Origin: Strobilurus pachycystidiatus
Lineage: Eukaryota > Basidiomycota > Agaricomycetes > Agaricales > Physalacriaceae
Direction: 5' to 3'
DNA: 64,000 nucleotides
Assembly (NCBI GenBank): GCA_019915135.1
Contig: JAHLMK010000012.1
Location: 1,364,001-1,428,000 of the forward strand
Position numbers and translations under genes: made by a program. The notes under the pieces are model-generated. The model made no database searches, was not told the origin of the DNA, and was given only the letters and a program-made list of their open reading frames with translations. Shown here piece after piece: positions 1 to 12,304 of the stretch (the first letter of the stretch is position 1; each line of letters opens with the position of its first letter).

Positions 1-699
1 CCATGGATAATGAAGACGGAGTTGATGGTCAAAGTTCGATTTGCGACAAACAAATGCAACGTCCTCGTCCGGACTCCGTCCTGGTCAATGACCGGTTGAC
101 CGCGAACTCGACAGCGCTGAAGCTTGTGGTCACGGTCAAGGTCAAAGCTTGCCTCGTGGTTCTGGACTGTCGTTCAAACTCGTTCCCTATTCGGATGACA
201 TATCGTGGCGTTGATATCCTCCTGCCGCCCGCTATGTCAAACCTAGACTCATGGACATCACACAAAGCTAGCCTGTAACCTCTTATATAGGACGACGCAG
301 TAAGCTCTGGGACCTTCTCGTCTGGGACTATCCCTTCCCAAAGGGCAACTCTGTGACTAGCGTCTGTGGCATACTTGGGCTAGTCCTGTTCATATAGTAT
401 CGTCCTCAAACAAGCTGATCGGACCTCTATATGCACCGTCTTGATGTGCGACGGTTCCAAGATATCGGATTCATTTCCCAATCATGTACTACGCAGTCTG
501 TCTGAAGACTTGATGTGCGAGAGCGATGTCGAACGCATTCCTCGTCAGATCTTGATGCTACAATCCGTCGAGGACACAATGTGAGTCATACAACAATCCA
601 CATACATACAACATGATGTTACATACTAATGTACATTCCTAGTGCCTAAAATTCTAAAACAACGTGAACGAAATAATCTCAGCTCGTCTCCCAGGCCCT
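1..699. other. Left edge, no supported gene
   Basis: Frames of up to about 90 codons are open on both strands near the left edge, but their translations match no family I know and I see no convincing splice structure. The stretch may hold the promoter or untranslated end of a gene outside the window. Confidence 0.5.
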
Positions 700-1503
700 T
701 CAATGAACGTGAAGCAATCTAACATCAATAAACCCATTCAGCCCGCCAGCAGCTCTCTCGTACGCTATGCTCTTCTGAGCCCGACTCAAGCTCTTCTTCA
801 TCATGCGAGGACTTTCGGCTATGGGGCTCTCTTCGCTGTCAATCAGATTGACAGAAGACACGGAGGTGTAAGGATGCAGAATCTCGTCCATCACGACATC
901 CCAGTCTATCTCCGCACACAGCGGCGTCTCGTCCAGTGGTGTAGTAGATCTTTCGATGTCATGTGCGATGGTCGTAGTCACAGCTGCTGTGGCAGTTGCA
1001 GTTGCAGTTGCGGAGGTCGATGTGGATGGGGATGTGGGTGTGATCGTGAGGAGGGGAGGCGGTATGGGCAGTGCCCGTCTCCGTCTGCATGTGGAACTCG
1101 TGCTGGCGTTCGAATTCGACCGGGATGTGCTGGCGGAGTTCGTCGGACTCGTCAAGGACGTCAATGACGGGACGGTGGGTAGTCTGCGGCGAGACTTCCT
1201 CAGCTCGCTTGATCTACCCAAATTGACCTTCCCCGTACGGGAGCTACCCGGTATCGGTGGCAGCGGCTTCGAATACCTATGCCGCGCATCGGGTGTCAGT
1301 GGCAGGGGACGGACTCTCTTTCGTGGCTGGTCGTTGTGGAATATGTGTGCCCGCCGCTTCAATCCACAGCTCTCTAGCAGGCTGGACCTGTTCCGTCAGT
1401 GTTGCGAGGGGAGGAACAGACGGAGTACTTACCATGCCCATGCGTCGTCATTCGGGATCACCGAGTCTGCGCTCGGTGGATATGGGTCTTTGAGGATTTC
1501 CAT
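700..1503 (-). CDS. Ser/Pro-rich hypothetical protein, two exons
   Basis: I do not recognise this protein. The first exon (1433-1503) starts MEILKDPYPP and ends at a GTAAGT donor; a 63-nt intron (1370-1432) joins in frame to a long second exon (700-1369). The product is about 245 residues: a basic N-terminal part with a short Pro stretch (PLPPIP), a long Ser/Thr/Ala low-complexity middle, and an acidic segment (DWDVVMDEIL) near the C-terminus. That composition suggests a largely disordered fungus-specific protein. The minus strand is preferred because the splice joins cleanly; overlapping plus-strand frames are probably shadows of the repetitive composition. Confidence 0.5.
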
Positions 1504-1885
1504 GGAGTAGATGGAAGACATAGACATTATGGAAGCCATGGATTTGATAGGACGCGGGCCTTTGATAGCTTGGTTGGCCATGGAAGAAGTAGAGGAAGAA
1601 GGATATACAGCTGATGTACTAGCCCGAGTTCAAGATAAAGGAACCCCGAGAAATGATCCTGGGTTGTGTGTCTATTCATCTGCGTTCCTCCGCAGAGTAT
1701 TTAAGGAATGCATACGCCAGATGGGCTATGCAGGGAAGCCCGAATGTTGCATCTGTGTTGGCTGATGTCGCCGCAGGCGTTTTGATCTAGGCGCGATCAC
1801 ACACTCGGATCAGTGATCGCCGGCGATAGTGCCGTTTCATTCTCAACAACCCACCTTTCGCGCTCACGTCCACTCTGCATTCACG
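1504..1885. other. Intergenic, divergent promoter region
   Basis: This 382-bp stretch separates two divergently oriented genes. I see no coding signal in it; it presumably carries both promoters. Confidence 0.4.
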
Positions 1886-2934
<1,049 letters not shown>

Positions 2935-3048
2935 TTCGTGCATCAAGCGCGGGGCAGTTCCTATGTTCCGGGCTTCATGAAATGCATAGCGCATAGCCAC
3001 GTTCGCGACGCGAATCATAGTGCCGGGCTGATGACTTGGCGTACGATG

Positions 3049-3489
3049 CTAGACGGGAATGGTCTTGATCTGATAGAGATGAAGAAGATGAATACGAGTA
3101 GACTATGCATGTATCTTTGAGGGGGCCCACCTGCAACCCGTGTATCCCGTCTATCTCCTGCTTAAGAGTCTCAGTGACCAGTTTATGCTGCTTGAGGGTC
3201 GTCAATCCTTTGAATGCGGACGAAGCGATAGTAATGGCATAGAATGATCCACAGCCGCCTATGTCATAATGATTGTCGTTGGTCAGGGCAAATGACGAAT
3301 GGGGAGGCACTGCATCGCACCGGAGACGTCCTGCACCTGCAGCTGTGAAGGTGCAAACTTTTCCATCAATTTGGCGTGGATATTCTGTTCTCCGTCGAGG
3401 AGGGCGGGCGCAGCATTCGGGGCGGCGGCGGCAGAGTAAGACCGTAGCTGTCGGGAGAGAGGCAGCAGCCGCCGGGTGAAGGCGAGCAT
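3049..3489 (-). CDS. BOL3: Mitochondrial BolA-like protein (BOL3)
   Basis: Three exons (3321-3489, 3131-3258, 3049-3069) with introns of 62 and 61 nt give 105 residues. The N-terminus MLAFTRRLLPLSRQLRSYSA is an amphipathic mitochondrial targeting peptide. The BolA core follows: a GCGSFYAITIAS strand-helix turn, then LTTLKQHKLV and the terminal IHGLQIKTIPV, which requires the 21-nt last exon. Mitochondrial BolA proteins work with monothiol glutaredoxin in delivering [4Fe-4S] clusters to lipoate synthase and succinate dehydrogenase. It shares a 144-bp divergent promoter with COX15, another mitochondrial biogenesis gene. Confidence 0.88.
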
Positions 3490-3633
3490 GGTGGAAGTAG
3501 CAAGCAGAGTTGCTTGAATTCGGTCATCGAGTGCTCCCGATTGGTCAGCGACGCGTCAATCACGTAAAAGGCCAGACAGCATGGTCTGGTCTCGAATTGA
3601 CTCTGAGCAAACTGGGCTTTGCCATTCTCTCCG
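3490..3633. promoter_or_regulatory. Bidirectional promoter BOL3/COX15
   Basis: Only 144 bp separate the two divergent start codons. No TATA box is evident. The arrangement suggests a shared regulatory region for two mitochondrial genes; this is inferred from spacing, not from recognised factor sites. Confidence 0.5.
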
Positions 3634-5237
3634 ATGTTCCCCGCCCTCTTGAGGGCGTCGGCTACTGCTAGAGCGCCTGCCCGCTCCCTGTGCCTCCCCC
3701 AGCGCTGGGCATCCATCGGCGCGTCCCGGACACTATCGCACCTAGCAGCTAGAAAGTTACCTTTCCATCGCCCATGTCTACAGGAGCTGCTACGGTCCCA
3801 TTATGCCACTATCGCGAAAAAGGGAACTAAATCACCACCTCCTCCTCCTCCCAAGGCAGAACCAAAGCCAGAGATCAAGTCTGAACCTACAGACCCATTG
3901 CCCATACTACCACCGAAATCTGTCGGAATATGGCTCATGATATCCTCGTCCCTCGTCCTTCTCATCGTTGTCGTTGGTGGGATAACACGGCTGACGGAAT
4001 CTGGTCTGAGCATCACGGAATGGAAACCTGTCGCTGGCGTGATACCACCGCTAAACCAGGCAGATTGGGAAGAGGAATTCGAAAAGTACAAGAAGTCACC
4101 CGAGTTCAAGATGTACGTTACAGATATCTCGCGCTCCATAGCCTCTTTTGACCGTCACTAGGCTGAACCATTCAATGAACTTGGAAGAGTTCAAACGAAT
4201 CTTCTTCTGGGAATGGAGCCATCGTTTCTTGGGACGTTTCGTCGGATTAGTGTTCGTCGTACCGTTGGCCTACTTCGTCGCACGCAAGAAGATATCAGGA
4301 ACCCTCGCTGTGAAACTCGGTGGTCTGTCCGCACTATTCGCGGCGCAGGGCCTCATGGGCTGGTACATGGTCAAATCCGGTTTGGACGAGCAACTGATGG
4401 AGACCCCTGGTGCTGTTCCTCGCGTATCACATTACCGCCTTGCTGCCCACCTCGGCCTTGCATTCATCTTGTATGTTGGGATGTTCACCACCGGCCTCGC
4501 CACAATCAAGGATTACAAGTACGCGACTGGAGGATTGTGGAACGGACAAGAGTATCCTGCATGGAAACAGGCGATGAAGACTGCGTTCTCCCGGAGGATG
4601 TTCATGCAAACGCGCTTCTTGTTCGGAATGGTGTTCTTGACTGCCTTGTCTGGTAAGTTTTGCTCAGTGTTTGCGGTGCAAATTGCCGAAAGTTGACGCG
4701 TTTCCAGGCGCATTTGTTGCCGGTCTTGACGCGGGACTGTTGTATAACGAGTTTCCGTTGATGGGCGGGCGCTTGGCGCCTCCATCTGACGAGTTGTTCT
4801 CACCCGATTATAGCAAGACAGCCGACCGGTCTGATCTGTGGTGGCGGAACCTGCTTGAGAACCCCGTCACTGTCCAGTTCGATCACCGCATTCTCGTAAG
4901 GACCTTCAATTGTTTCTTCTTGTCATCAGCTAAAAGAGAATACTAGGCTACATTGACTTACCTTGGTACAACGGCCTTATTCATACAGAGCTTGAGGCGG
5001 GGAAACCTACCTGCTTCCACTCGACGAGCCACCAAAGTGGCGTTTGGAATGGCAAATATTCAGGTAGCATTGGGGATTACTACATTGTGGTACATGGTTC
5101 CAGTGCCCTTGGCGGCTGGACACCAAGCAGGGAGTGTCCTCCTTCTGACCGCGATGATACACGCTCTGATGGCCTTCCGCCGTCCAAGTGTTGCAGCGCG
5201 TGCGTGGAGGACGGCGTTGGCGTCAGCGCACAAGTAA
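3634..5237 (+). CDS. COX15: Heme A synthase COX15
   Basis: Four exons (3634-4112, 4162-4652, 4708-4895, 4947-5237) give 482 residues. After a mitochondrial presequence and a Pro-rich linker the first membrane helix leads into [21 protein letters not shown], the signature of the CtaA/COX15 family; later hallmarks are [14 protein letters not shown] (heme-ligand His region), the helix ending before [22 protein letters not shown] and [18 protein letters not shown]. The enzyme oxidises heme O to heme A in the inner mitochondrial membrane for cytochrome oxidase assembly. Start at 3634 is the first ATG of the frame and opens the presequence. All family landmarks are present, so the gene looks intact. 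Confidence 0.95.
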
Positions 5238-5412
5238 CACATACTTGACTCTTACGTCGATAAACCCACTCGCAATATAATTATTACAAACATATTCTTT
5301 TCGATGTTCAAGAGTGTTCAAGCAAAGCAGTGTGACCCTCACGTCGTCACACGTCGCAAAGCGTGCGTAATTTCGACGCGTCACCGATCGATTCTTGTAC
5401 TCTTCCACGAAC

Positions 5413-6476
5413 ATGGTCAGTGCCGCCGCAATTTCTCAACGTGTTTTCCTCATTCTCTGCGCAGTTTAGGAACACCTACGACTCTGACAACACTGTATTC
5501 TCGCCACAGGGGCGCCTGCACCAGGTCGAATATGCAGTTGAAGCAGTGAAGCAGGGCTCTGCTGCCGTTGGGCTCAGGTCGAAGACGCACGCAATCCTTT
5601 TGGCGCTAAAGGTCAGACAGGACATCCTGTATCCTGCCCAACCAGAATCTGATGGTTGTGCACGTAGCGGTCGGCAGGAGAGCTCGCCTCGTACCAGCAG
5701 AAGATGTTCAGAATAGATGATCACATCGGAATCGCAATTGCTGGATTGACCTCTGATGCCCGTGTCTTGAGGTGCGCCCATGTCTCCTTTACCAATCTGG
5801 CCTTTGGCTGACTGCGAATCACAGTAACTTCATGCGCCAACAGGCCATGTCGTCAAGAATGATCTTCAACCGTCCCGTCCCCGTTAACAGGCTCGTTTCC
5901 TCCATTGCCGACAGTATGTCACCAAAGATATGCTTTCGAACCGAGCTCATCAAGCTATGTAGAGGCGCAAGTCAACACACAAGAATACGGTCGACGTCCC
6001 TATGGTGTTGGTTTCCTTGTCATCGGTGAAGACCAGTCAGGACCTCACCTCTACGAATTCTCTCCTTCCGGCAACTCATACGAGTACTACGCCATGGCAA
6101 TCGGCGCCAGAAATCAGAGCGCGAAGACCTATCTCGAAAAGCACTATGAAAGCTTTGCCGATTGTTCGTTCCCTTCCCTTCTCCTCTCCAATGGCTAATA
6201 ACTTTCACAGGCTCGCTCGATGACCTAATCCGACATGGACTACACGCGCTGCGCGAGACTCTCCAGCAGGATAAGGAGCTTAACATCAAGAACACGTCCA
6301 TCGGTATCGTCGGCCTAGGAAGCCCCAACGAAGCGGGCGCACCTCCTCAGGGCAGCTTCCGGATCCTTGACGGAGACAAGGTCGAGGTCTTCATCCAGTC
6401 GATGGTACCAAAAGAGGTCGCGCCTGCTGCCCCTGCACCAGCAGCGGCTGACGAGGACGTTCAGATGGACGGATAG
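5413..6476 (+). CDS. PRE5: 20S proteasome subunit alpha-6 (PSMA1/PRE5)
   Basis: Six coding exons (5413-5415, 5465-5611, 5668-5771, 5825-5913, 5963-6163, 6211-6476) give 269 residues. The first coding exon is just the ATG; it joins [28 protein letters not shown], the proteasome alpha N-terminal signature. [37 protein letters not shown] and SIGIVGLG follow the PSMA1 order. Alpha subunits form the outer rings and gate of the 20S core and are not catalytic. The C-terminus ends in an Ala/Pro then acidic tail, as in other alpha-6 subunits. It lies head to tail behind COX15 with 175 bp between coding ends. Confidence 0.95.
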
Positions 6477-7089
6477 ATAATGGTGTTGTAACAATTGTAT
6501 TTCTTTCTGCAAAGCGCGTACATTGCTCCCTTGTATGAAGAGTGGAAGCGACAAGGGTTTTCAGTATCTGGTGCGCACTGCACTGCTGTCAAGGTACAGG
6601 AAACATGTCCTCTCACGCAATGCCTGAGCACTGCCGAAACGCAGACAGCGCAAGCGGTCACGGTGTGGCGTTTCTTCTATACCTACGTACGCACTCATCT
6701 CCGAGTTTGACGAGCCATAAATTACAGACAGACCAAGGCGCAAAAAGATAAGTGGGACAAATCAACTTCCAAGTGCTCATATATCAGTTTAGTCAACTGA
6801 GGACTCGGAAGAGGTCAGCGAGGTCCTCTGCCGGCCGCCTTGTACTTGACGAAAAGGATGCGATCTGTTCTCTCGTCATCAGTGTTCTACAGGTACTATA
6901 CGCTACTTTACATTGAAATCTGCAGGCCAGGATTCAGAGGGGCAGTCAAGACCGCGTTCTTGCGAATGACCGTCAGTCACCCTGCAACACACACGGCAGC
7001 TTCGCAACGGCTTTAGAGGTAGATGTCATTTACTTCGCGATCTGTACTTCCTGAAAAATAGTCGGCACGTATACTTGGTAAGAAGGAAG
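6477..7089. other. Intergenic region downstream of PRE5
   Basis: No supported gene. The right part may contain a last exon of the F-box gene: a GTGAGT donor just before its stop and an acceptor near 7050 would move the C-terminus to about 7013. I cannot choose between the two ends. Confidence 0.4.
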
Positions 7090-9478
7090 TTACTCACGGG
7101 CACATCGAACAGTGATGTCCAACCCTTCCTCTTTAGAGGCGCGCAGCCGGTCTAAGAACAACCTCGCCGATGCTGTGTTGTATTCTTGCTCATAACCTGG
7201 TGAATCCGGTGCCCTTTGCCGTTCGCGTTCCTGTTCTCGATGTCAACATGCTGCAAGCGATCCACGTCTAACCCCGGTGTTACATGCCAGCGTGACTCAA
7301 GCATCTGAAGAAGTTGGTCTTGTTCCTCCTTGGCCAAGAACCCAGGCGACCGTGGTTCCATCCGCAATGTGAATGAGCGCAAACGAGGAATGAGGTCGCA
7401 TTCGTCTCCACGGGCTGTCAGAGCATCCCAAGGAAGCCTATGTATCATGTAATACATTTTGAGCTTCCGAACGTTGGGCGTGTACGCGGCAATTTCCTCC
7501 CATCCTTGCTCTTTCATGAAGGATAGCTCTTCGATATCGCACGACGATTGGCGCAAAAACAGTAGGGTCGCCTCGATTTTTTTGCCAAAAAGACAGCCTC
7601 GAAGTTGTAGGCTCTTTAGCGACGGCAGAATGATATGGGCCAACAGCAAGGTATGAGGCTGCGAGTCTTCGATGTCTAGCTTTACAAGATTGGAATGATG
7701 TACTGGGCCAAGACCTGCCGGTCGTCATCACCCTGACCGCGGGCACCGTCCCTCGTAAGGTCAACCTTGAGCACCTGAAGACTCGAGCAGAAGAGCAATA
7801 GCTCCTGGACTGTTCTTGTCCCACTAGTGATGTCCAACCCTTCCTCTTTAGAGGCGCGCAGCCGGTCTAAGAACAACCTCGCCGATGCTGTGTTGTATTC
7901 TTGCTCATAACCTGGTGAATCCGGTGCCCTTTGCCGTTCGCGTTCCTGTTCTCGATGTCAACATGCTGCAAGCGATCCACGTCTAACCCCGGTGTTACAT
8001 GCCAGCGTGACTCAAGCATCTGAAGAAGTTGGTCTTGCTCCTTCTCGAGCAAGAACCCAGGCGACCGATTTTCCATCCGCGATGTCAACGAGGTCAAACG
8101 AGGCATGAGGTCCCGTTCGTCTCCACGGGCTGTCAGAGCATCCCAAGGAGGCCTATGTATCATATAAAGCATTTTGAGCTTCCGAACGCTGGGCGTGTAC
8201 ACGGCAATCTCGTCCCATCCTATCCATTCCGCGACTGATAGCTCTTCAATATCGCACGATGATTGGCGCAAAAACAGAAGGGTCGCCTCGATATTTGCGA
8301 CAGAAAGACAGCCTCGAAGTTGTAGGCTCTTTAGCGACGGCAGAATGATATGGGCCAACAGCAAGGTATGAGGCTGCGAGTCTTCGATGTCTAGCTTTAC
8401 AAGATTGGAATGATGTACTGGGCCAAGACCTGCCGGTCGTCATCACCCTGACCGCGGGCACCGTCCCTCGTAAGGTCAACCTTGAGCACCTGAAGACTCG
8501 AGCAGAAAAGCAATAGCTCCTGGACTGTTCTTGTCCCACTGTCCTCTAGAGTCAAGTGCGTGAGCCGACTCCAATCGAACTCGTGTTGTTGAGGTAAACT
8601 GGTGGGAGAGATAGACTGATAAAGAGTAAGATCCACCAGAGATCGTGCTTTATCAAATACTTTGAGGATGGATGCAAGGTCCTCCGCGTACGTCCATAGG
8701 CGGAGCTTCTTGAGCATCGGCAAGTCTGGGTTGTATGTCTTCGAGGAAAATAAGGTATCCATCAAGCGATGGTCGAAATCGAAAGACATGTTCTCCCATC
8801 GCGAGGAGCACGCTGCCACGAGTTCAATAACATCAGCACTGCTCCACGTCCAGTTTCTGGGGATATGAACGTCGATGGAAAGAGGCATGTCTCGGGAACA
8901 GATCAATGCATCCTTGAGCAAGAGAGTTTGTTCCTTCTCGTAGCCGCTATGGTATCGCGGTTTATACATCAAGAACGAGCACCAGAAGGCTGGCGTCGAC
9001 CATACCAGCGTCCTCCACTGATGGCAGACCTTGCCCAACAACCACGGCCCACTTTTGGATGATTTGTAGACGTGGTATGGGACATCATATGCGAGTATCA
9101 AGATGTCAATCATGATCTCGGGTGGTAGGGTGTAAATGGGAGGGAAGAGGGCAACGTGCGCATTGCGGTATGCGACCTTGTTGGCGCGCCTTTTCTCCAG
9201 CGCATTGAGGGTGAGCTTCAGAGCTGTGATCTCCTTGTCGTACTGTGAAATTTCGGCGTTTACTTTGCGGAGAAGAGATTGTAGTCCATCTCTAAGGTGT
9301 TCGGCACCATCGTCAAAGGCTAGCGTGCGGCCAAGATGGGACTGGTAAGGTGAAGGTGGATCAACGAGCTCGATGAGTCCGTCACGCTCAGAGTAGATAG
9401 GACAGGTTGATGCTACAAATAAAGAGTTGTTATTTGGGCTGCATTTGAGGGCGAGGATACTTTACTTAGACTGGTCAT
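7090..9478 (-). CDS. F-box protein with internally duplicated 3' half
   Basis: A 13-nt first exon (9466-9478, MTSL) joins over a 53-nt intron to a long exon beginning at 9412: a short linker, a coiled coil (LLRKVNAEISQYDKEITALK), then LPPEIMIDILILAYDVPYHVY, the mushroom-type F-box, and a Leu-rich region. F-box proteins recruit substrates to SCF ubiquitin ligases; the target here is unknown. A 44-nt intron near 8430-8474 would restore the frame into the HHSNLVKLDIED region. The C-terminal half occurs twice head to tail (715-bp units). In both units the frame must shift by one base between LQHVDIENR and YEQEYNTASARLFLDRL, so the gene may be disrupted or contain an intron I cannot place. Treat the 3' model as tentative. 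Confidence 0.55.
7111..7825. repeat. 715-bp tandem unit 1 (F-box gene 3' half)
   Basis: Direct repeat of 7826-8540 with no spacer; the unit begins agtgatgtccaaccc and ends ttgtcccact in both copies. The outer parts look nearly identical while about 7330-7590 carries clustered differences, a mosaic pattern. Confidence 0.9.
7826..8540. repeat. 715-bp tandem unit 2 (F-box gene 3' half)
   Basis: Second copy of the tandem unit, contiguous with the intact N-terminal part of the F-box gene on the minus strand. Reading across the boundary into unit 1, the frame stays open (EEGLDIT then SGTRTVQELL), so the duplication is compatible with a longer fused protein. Confidence 0.9.
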
Positions 9479-9619
9479 GGTTAGATACGAACTCGAGGAT
9501 GTCGCAAGGCAATCGCAAGGACAGAAATGTATTCGGCTTTTGCCGGTGCCTGTCTATCTCGCGAACCCTCCGAACGAGCGTCCACGGTCGAAAGAGAGTC
9601 GAGACGATTCAAAATTGAT

Positions 9620-12187
9620 TATATTGCATCATTACAGGACTGTAATCTACGTCGGTTTCCCTTCCATTCATGTCCTGCTTGCCTGAAGACCTGTTTTGGT
9701 CTACCTGAGGACGAGAGGTCAGTGAGGTGGGACGCGATACAAAAGGGAAGAGAACTGACCATTCGCATACTCGTTCGGGCAACGACGAGGCACTTCTCTA
9801 GAGTAGAAGATGCACATCGTCTAACATTTCAGACAGTAGAGGGTCGGACTCCACTGAATGAAGAGTCACCGCTCTGTTGTGGAGCTACGTGAGAGGAAAC
9901 TTAGGGGGTTGCCATAGAGTCGCATAATCGGTCGGGCATAGAGTCGGTCGGTGCGGCGGAGTAACTCTCACGACTTACGCGCTTGTCGGCGATCCATAGC
10001 GACGGACCAGGATGGTCACGATTTACGCCACCAAACAGCGAGCGGCAGGTAGACCTTCACGTTTGGCGATACAAACGTGAGCGTCGCTCGAGCTGATGGC
10101 TGGATGGATATGACGGTCGGTCATCATTAAAGCTTGAAGTCGAGGCCAAGACGAGAGAAGAACTTCAAGAATTATGTTAGACAATGGTGAAAGAAAGTGG
10201 CGCTGAACACGTACATTAAGCATAGAGTAGAGCATGGGGAGGTGTTCTGAGGGACAATGAGAATGCATCGGAGAAGGAAAGCAAATGAACGTACTCGACT
10301 GGGGTCTGTCCCCAACAAGACTTCGACAATCAGCAGTTTTGTGGCGCATCGTTATGCGACCAGCTCTGGAGATCGTGCGTGCAATTGATCATGACCGTGG
10401 CGACTGGGGTGGTTTAGTGTGGGCGACGTTGTGTCTAGTGTTTATCCCAGTCGACCACGGTCAGGCGATGCTGGTGTAGCTATGCCTTGTCGAGCGTGAC
10501 GGCGATCTAGAGACACGGTCAACGACCAGGAAGCGACAAGAGCAGCGAGGAGGGCACCATTGCACGATGAAGTCATTGCAACGACGACTCGACGAAGAGC
10601 GAGTCGTCTAAGGCTCGGAAGGACCTCATATTAGAGGAAGGGAAAGAGCCTGGAATGGTGAGGAATGTGGGCCGTTTGGCTGGCTTTATATAGGCAGAGA
10701 GATGCGGCCCCAGGCAAGGACACACAACAGCCCAGCCGAAGAGCTGTAGGACGGCCATCATGCCTCTGATAGTGTTATTGTCCTTGAGAACAGCGCTGAT
10801 CATCTGCACAAGTAGCGTTCCCTGGTCGGTCGTTCCGTTCCCTCACTCCGACGGGCCATAGAGCTGCAAGGTCAAGAGCATGTCGCGGTTCAAGCATCTG
10901 ATTCGGTTGAAAACTACCCGCTGGAGACGCGATTCTTCAAGATCGAGATAACATCTTTGTGGGTCCACACTCCCAGATACAGGCGCCAAGTGCTGCGGAT
11001 CTGCCCAAGCCTTGTTCGCGGAGTTGAATGTTTTTTGTTCCATCATTTCGAGAACAAAGGCAAGGCTGTGTGGTGCAATCGATGGGGACTGAAATGGGTG
11101 CATTCGTTGTTCTGGCCTACATATCCTTGTTCTCCATGCCGCGGGTTATTGTCTTCCATCTGATAGAAGCGGACATCCATTTCGGTAGGCGCCCGGGCAG
11201 ATGTCATCCTTTCAGCAGTCAGAAAGTATCCCCGCGCCACACATCACCACCATTCCGACCCAAAGACTTTCACGTCAACCTTTTTTCCCGTCGTATTGAA
11301 CGAATCAGAGCTGACGGAGTTGGTCGGGAAGTTTGATATCATTTGAGCGCAACTTGCTGTTGAAAAGGTGTACAGTCGAAGGAATACGACCTCCTCGCCC
11401 CGCTCCATATCTCTGGCAAGAGTAGAATGCCATTCTTCCGTAAGAGGTAGTAGACTGTAGTTGACATCTGCAGCTTCAATGTGGAGGCTCCCGTCACAAA
11501 GGAGAGCAAGACGCAGCGTAGTCTGGTGGACAACGTATACATATGACCGTTTTCCGCCTGCCTAGAGCCGCAGAACCTCGGAAGCATAGCGATAAAAGAA
11601 GTCAGCAAAAGAAAAAAAAGGTCCTCCGTTTTCCCCGCCGTACTTTCTGAACGTCAAGTCTACACGACCAGAAGAGAATGGGTGAGGATGTGTTTGTCTC
11701 GAAAATTACGGCTGAGAGAAGCCTTCTCAGCCTTGGGCATGTTGAAATTGTATGAGTAGGACGCGAAGTGATGGTAGAGGTTGAAGAAGGAAAGTGATCG
11801 GTGACGTCGTGACGCCCTTACCTCCAACCACCACTCTGAACCCACCAGTCGACAAATATGACACTCTTTCATTGTCGGTACATACTCATTACATACGGAG
11901 AGCTGTAGCTAATCGGAGGGAAAGTTTGCGCCACCTTACAGCCCCGTCTGGCCATACCTGATCCGACCTTATACTGCCTGATATGCTCATACGAGCTCAC
12001 CCGCCAAGCCTGATACGGCCTGATATGCTCGTCAGGCGCTCACAGGCCTGATAAGGGGTTTGGTAATTTTCCGACAACCAAAGCTCCGGTCGCTCATCTG
12101 ACTCGATCTCTGTGGGTCCACAACACAATTTGCTTCCGCGGAGCCATAGTTACTTTTCGACATGAGCGATTCAGATTGAGCAAGATA
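9620..12187 (-). repeat. Unclassified dispersed repeat, copy A
   Basis: This stretch is the reverse complement of most of 37845-40105 (copy C) and partly matches 13128-14465 (copy B). Several short frames are almost letter for letter the same in A and C, but none encodes a recognised transposase, reverse transcriptase or other mobile-element protein. Strand is given so that the TATA-like box points in the direction used for copy C. The ends are placed by eye where A and C stop matching, near gcaatata on one side and cttgctcaatctg on the other. No target duplication could be identified. Copy A carries an extra 382 bp (11695-12076) absent from C. Confidence 0.8.
11695..12076. mobile_element. 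Candidate MITE-like insertion inside copy A
   Basis: This segment is missing at the matching place in copy C. It starts TGTCTCGAAAATTAC and ends with the near reverse complement GTAATTTTCCGACA, so it has imperfect terminal inverted repeats of about 15 bp. It encodes nothing and contains several CCTGATA-type short repeats near 11950-12055. The size and ends suggest a non-autonomous DNA transposon; a clean target duplication is not visible, and a deletion from C is the alternative. Confidence 0.5.
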
Positions 12188-12304
12188 GAGAGTTTGTGTG
12201 TTCACTATCAAGTAAGTATATTCCGTCAATCCGAAGCCACCGTTACTGCACCACACCCTTCACAGCGAAGTGATTATATACAATGTAAGGGTAACGACGA
12301 TGCA

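Noticed and set aside
3..278. 91-codon gene at the left edge
   Set aside because: No recognisable motif, and an overlapping frame on the other strand is similarly open.
10573..11240. Short proteins encoded in repeat copy A and repeated in C
   Set aside because: Same because the DNA is duplicated; no domain, and frames are broken in copy B.
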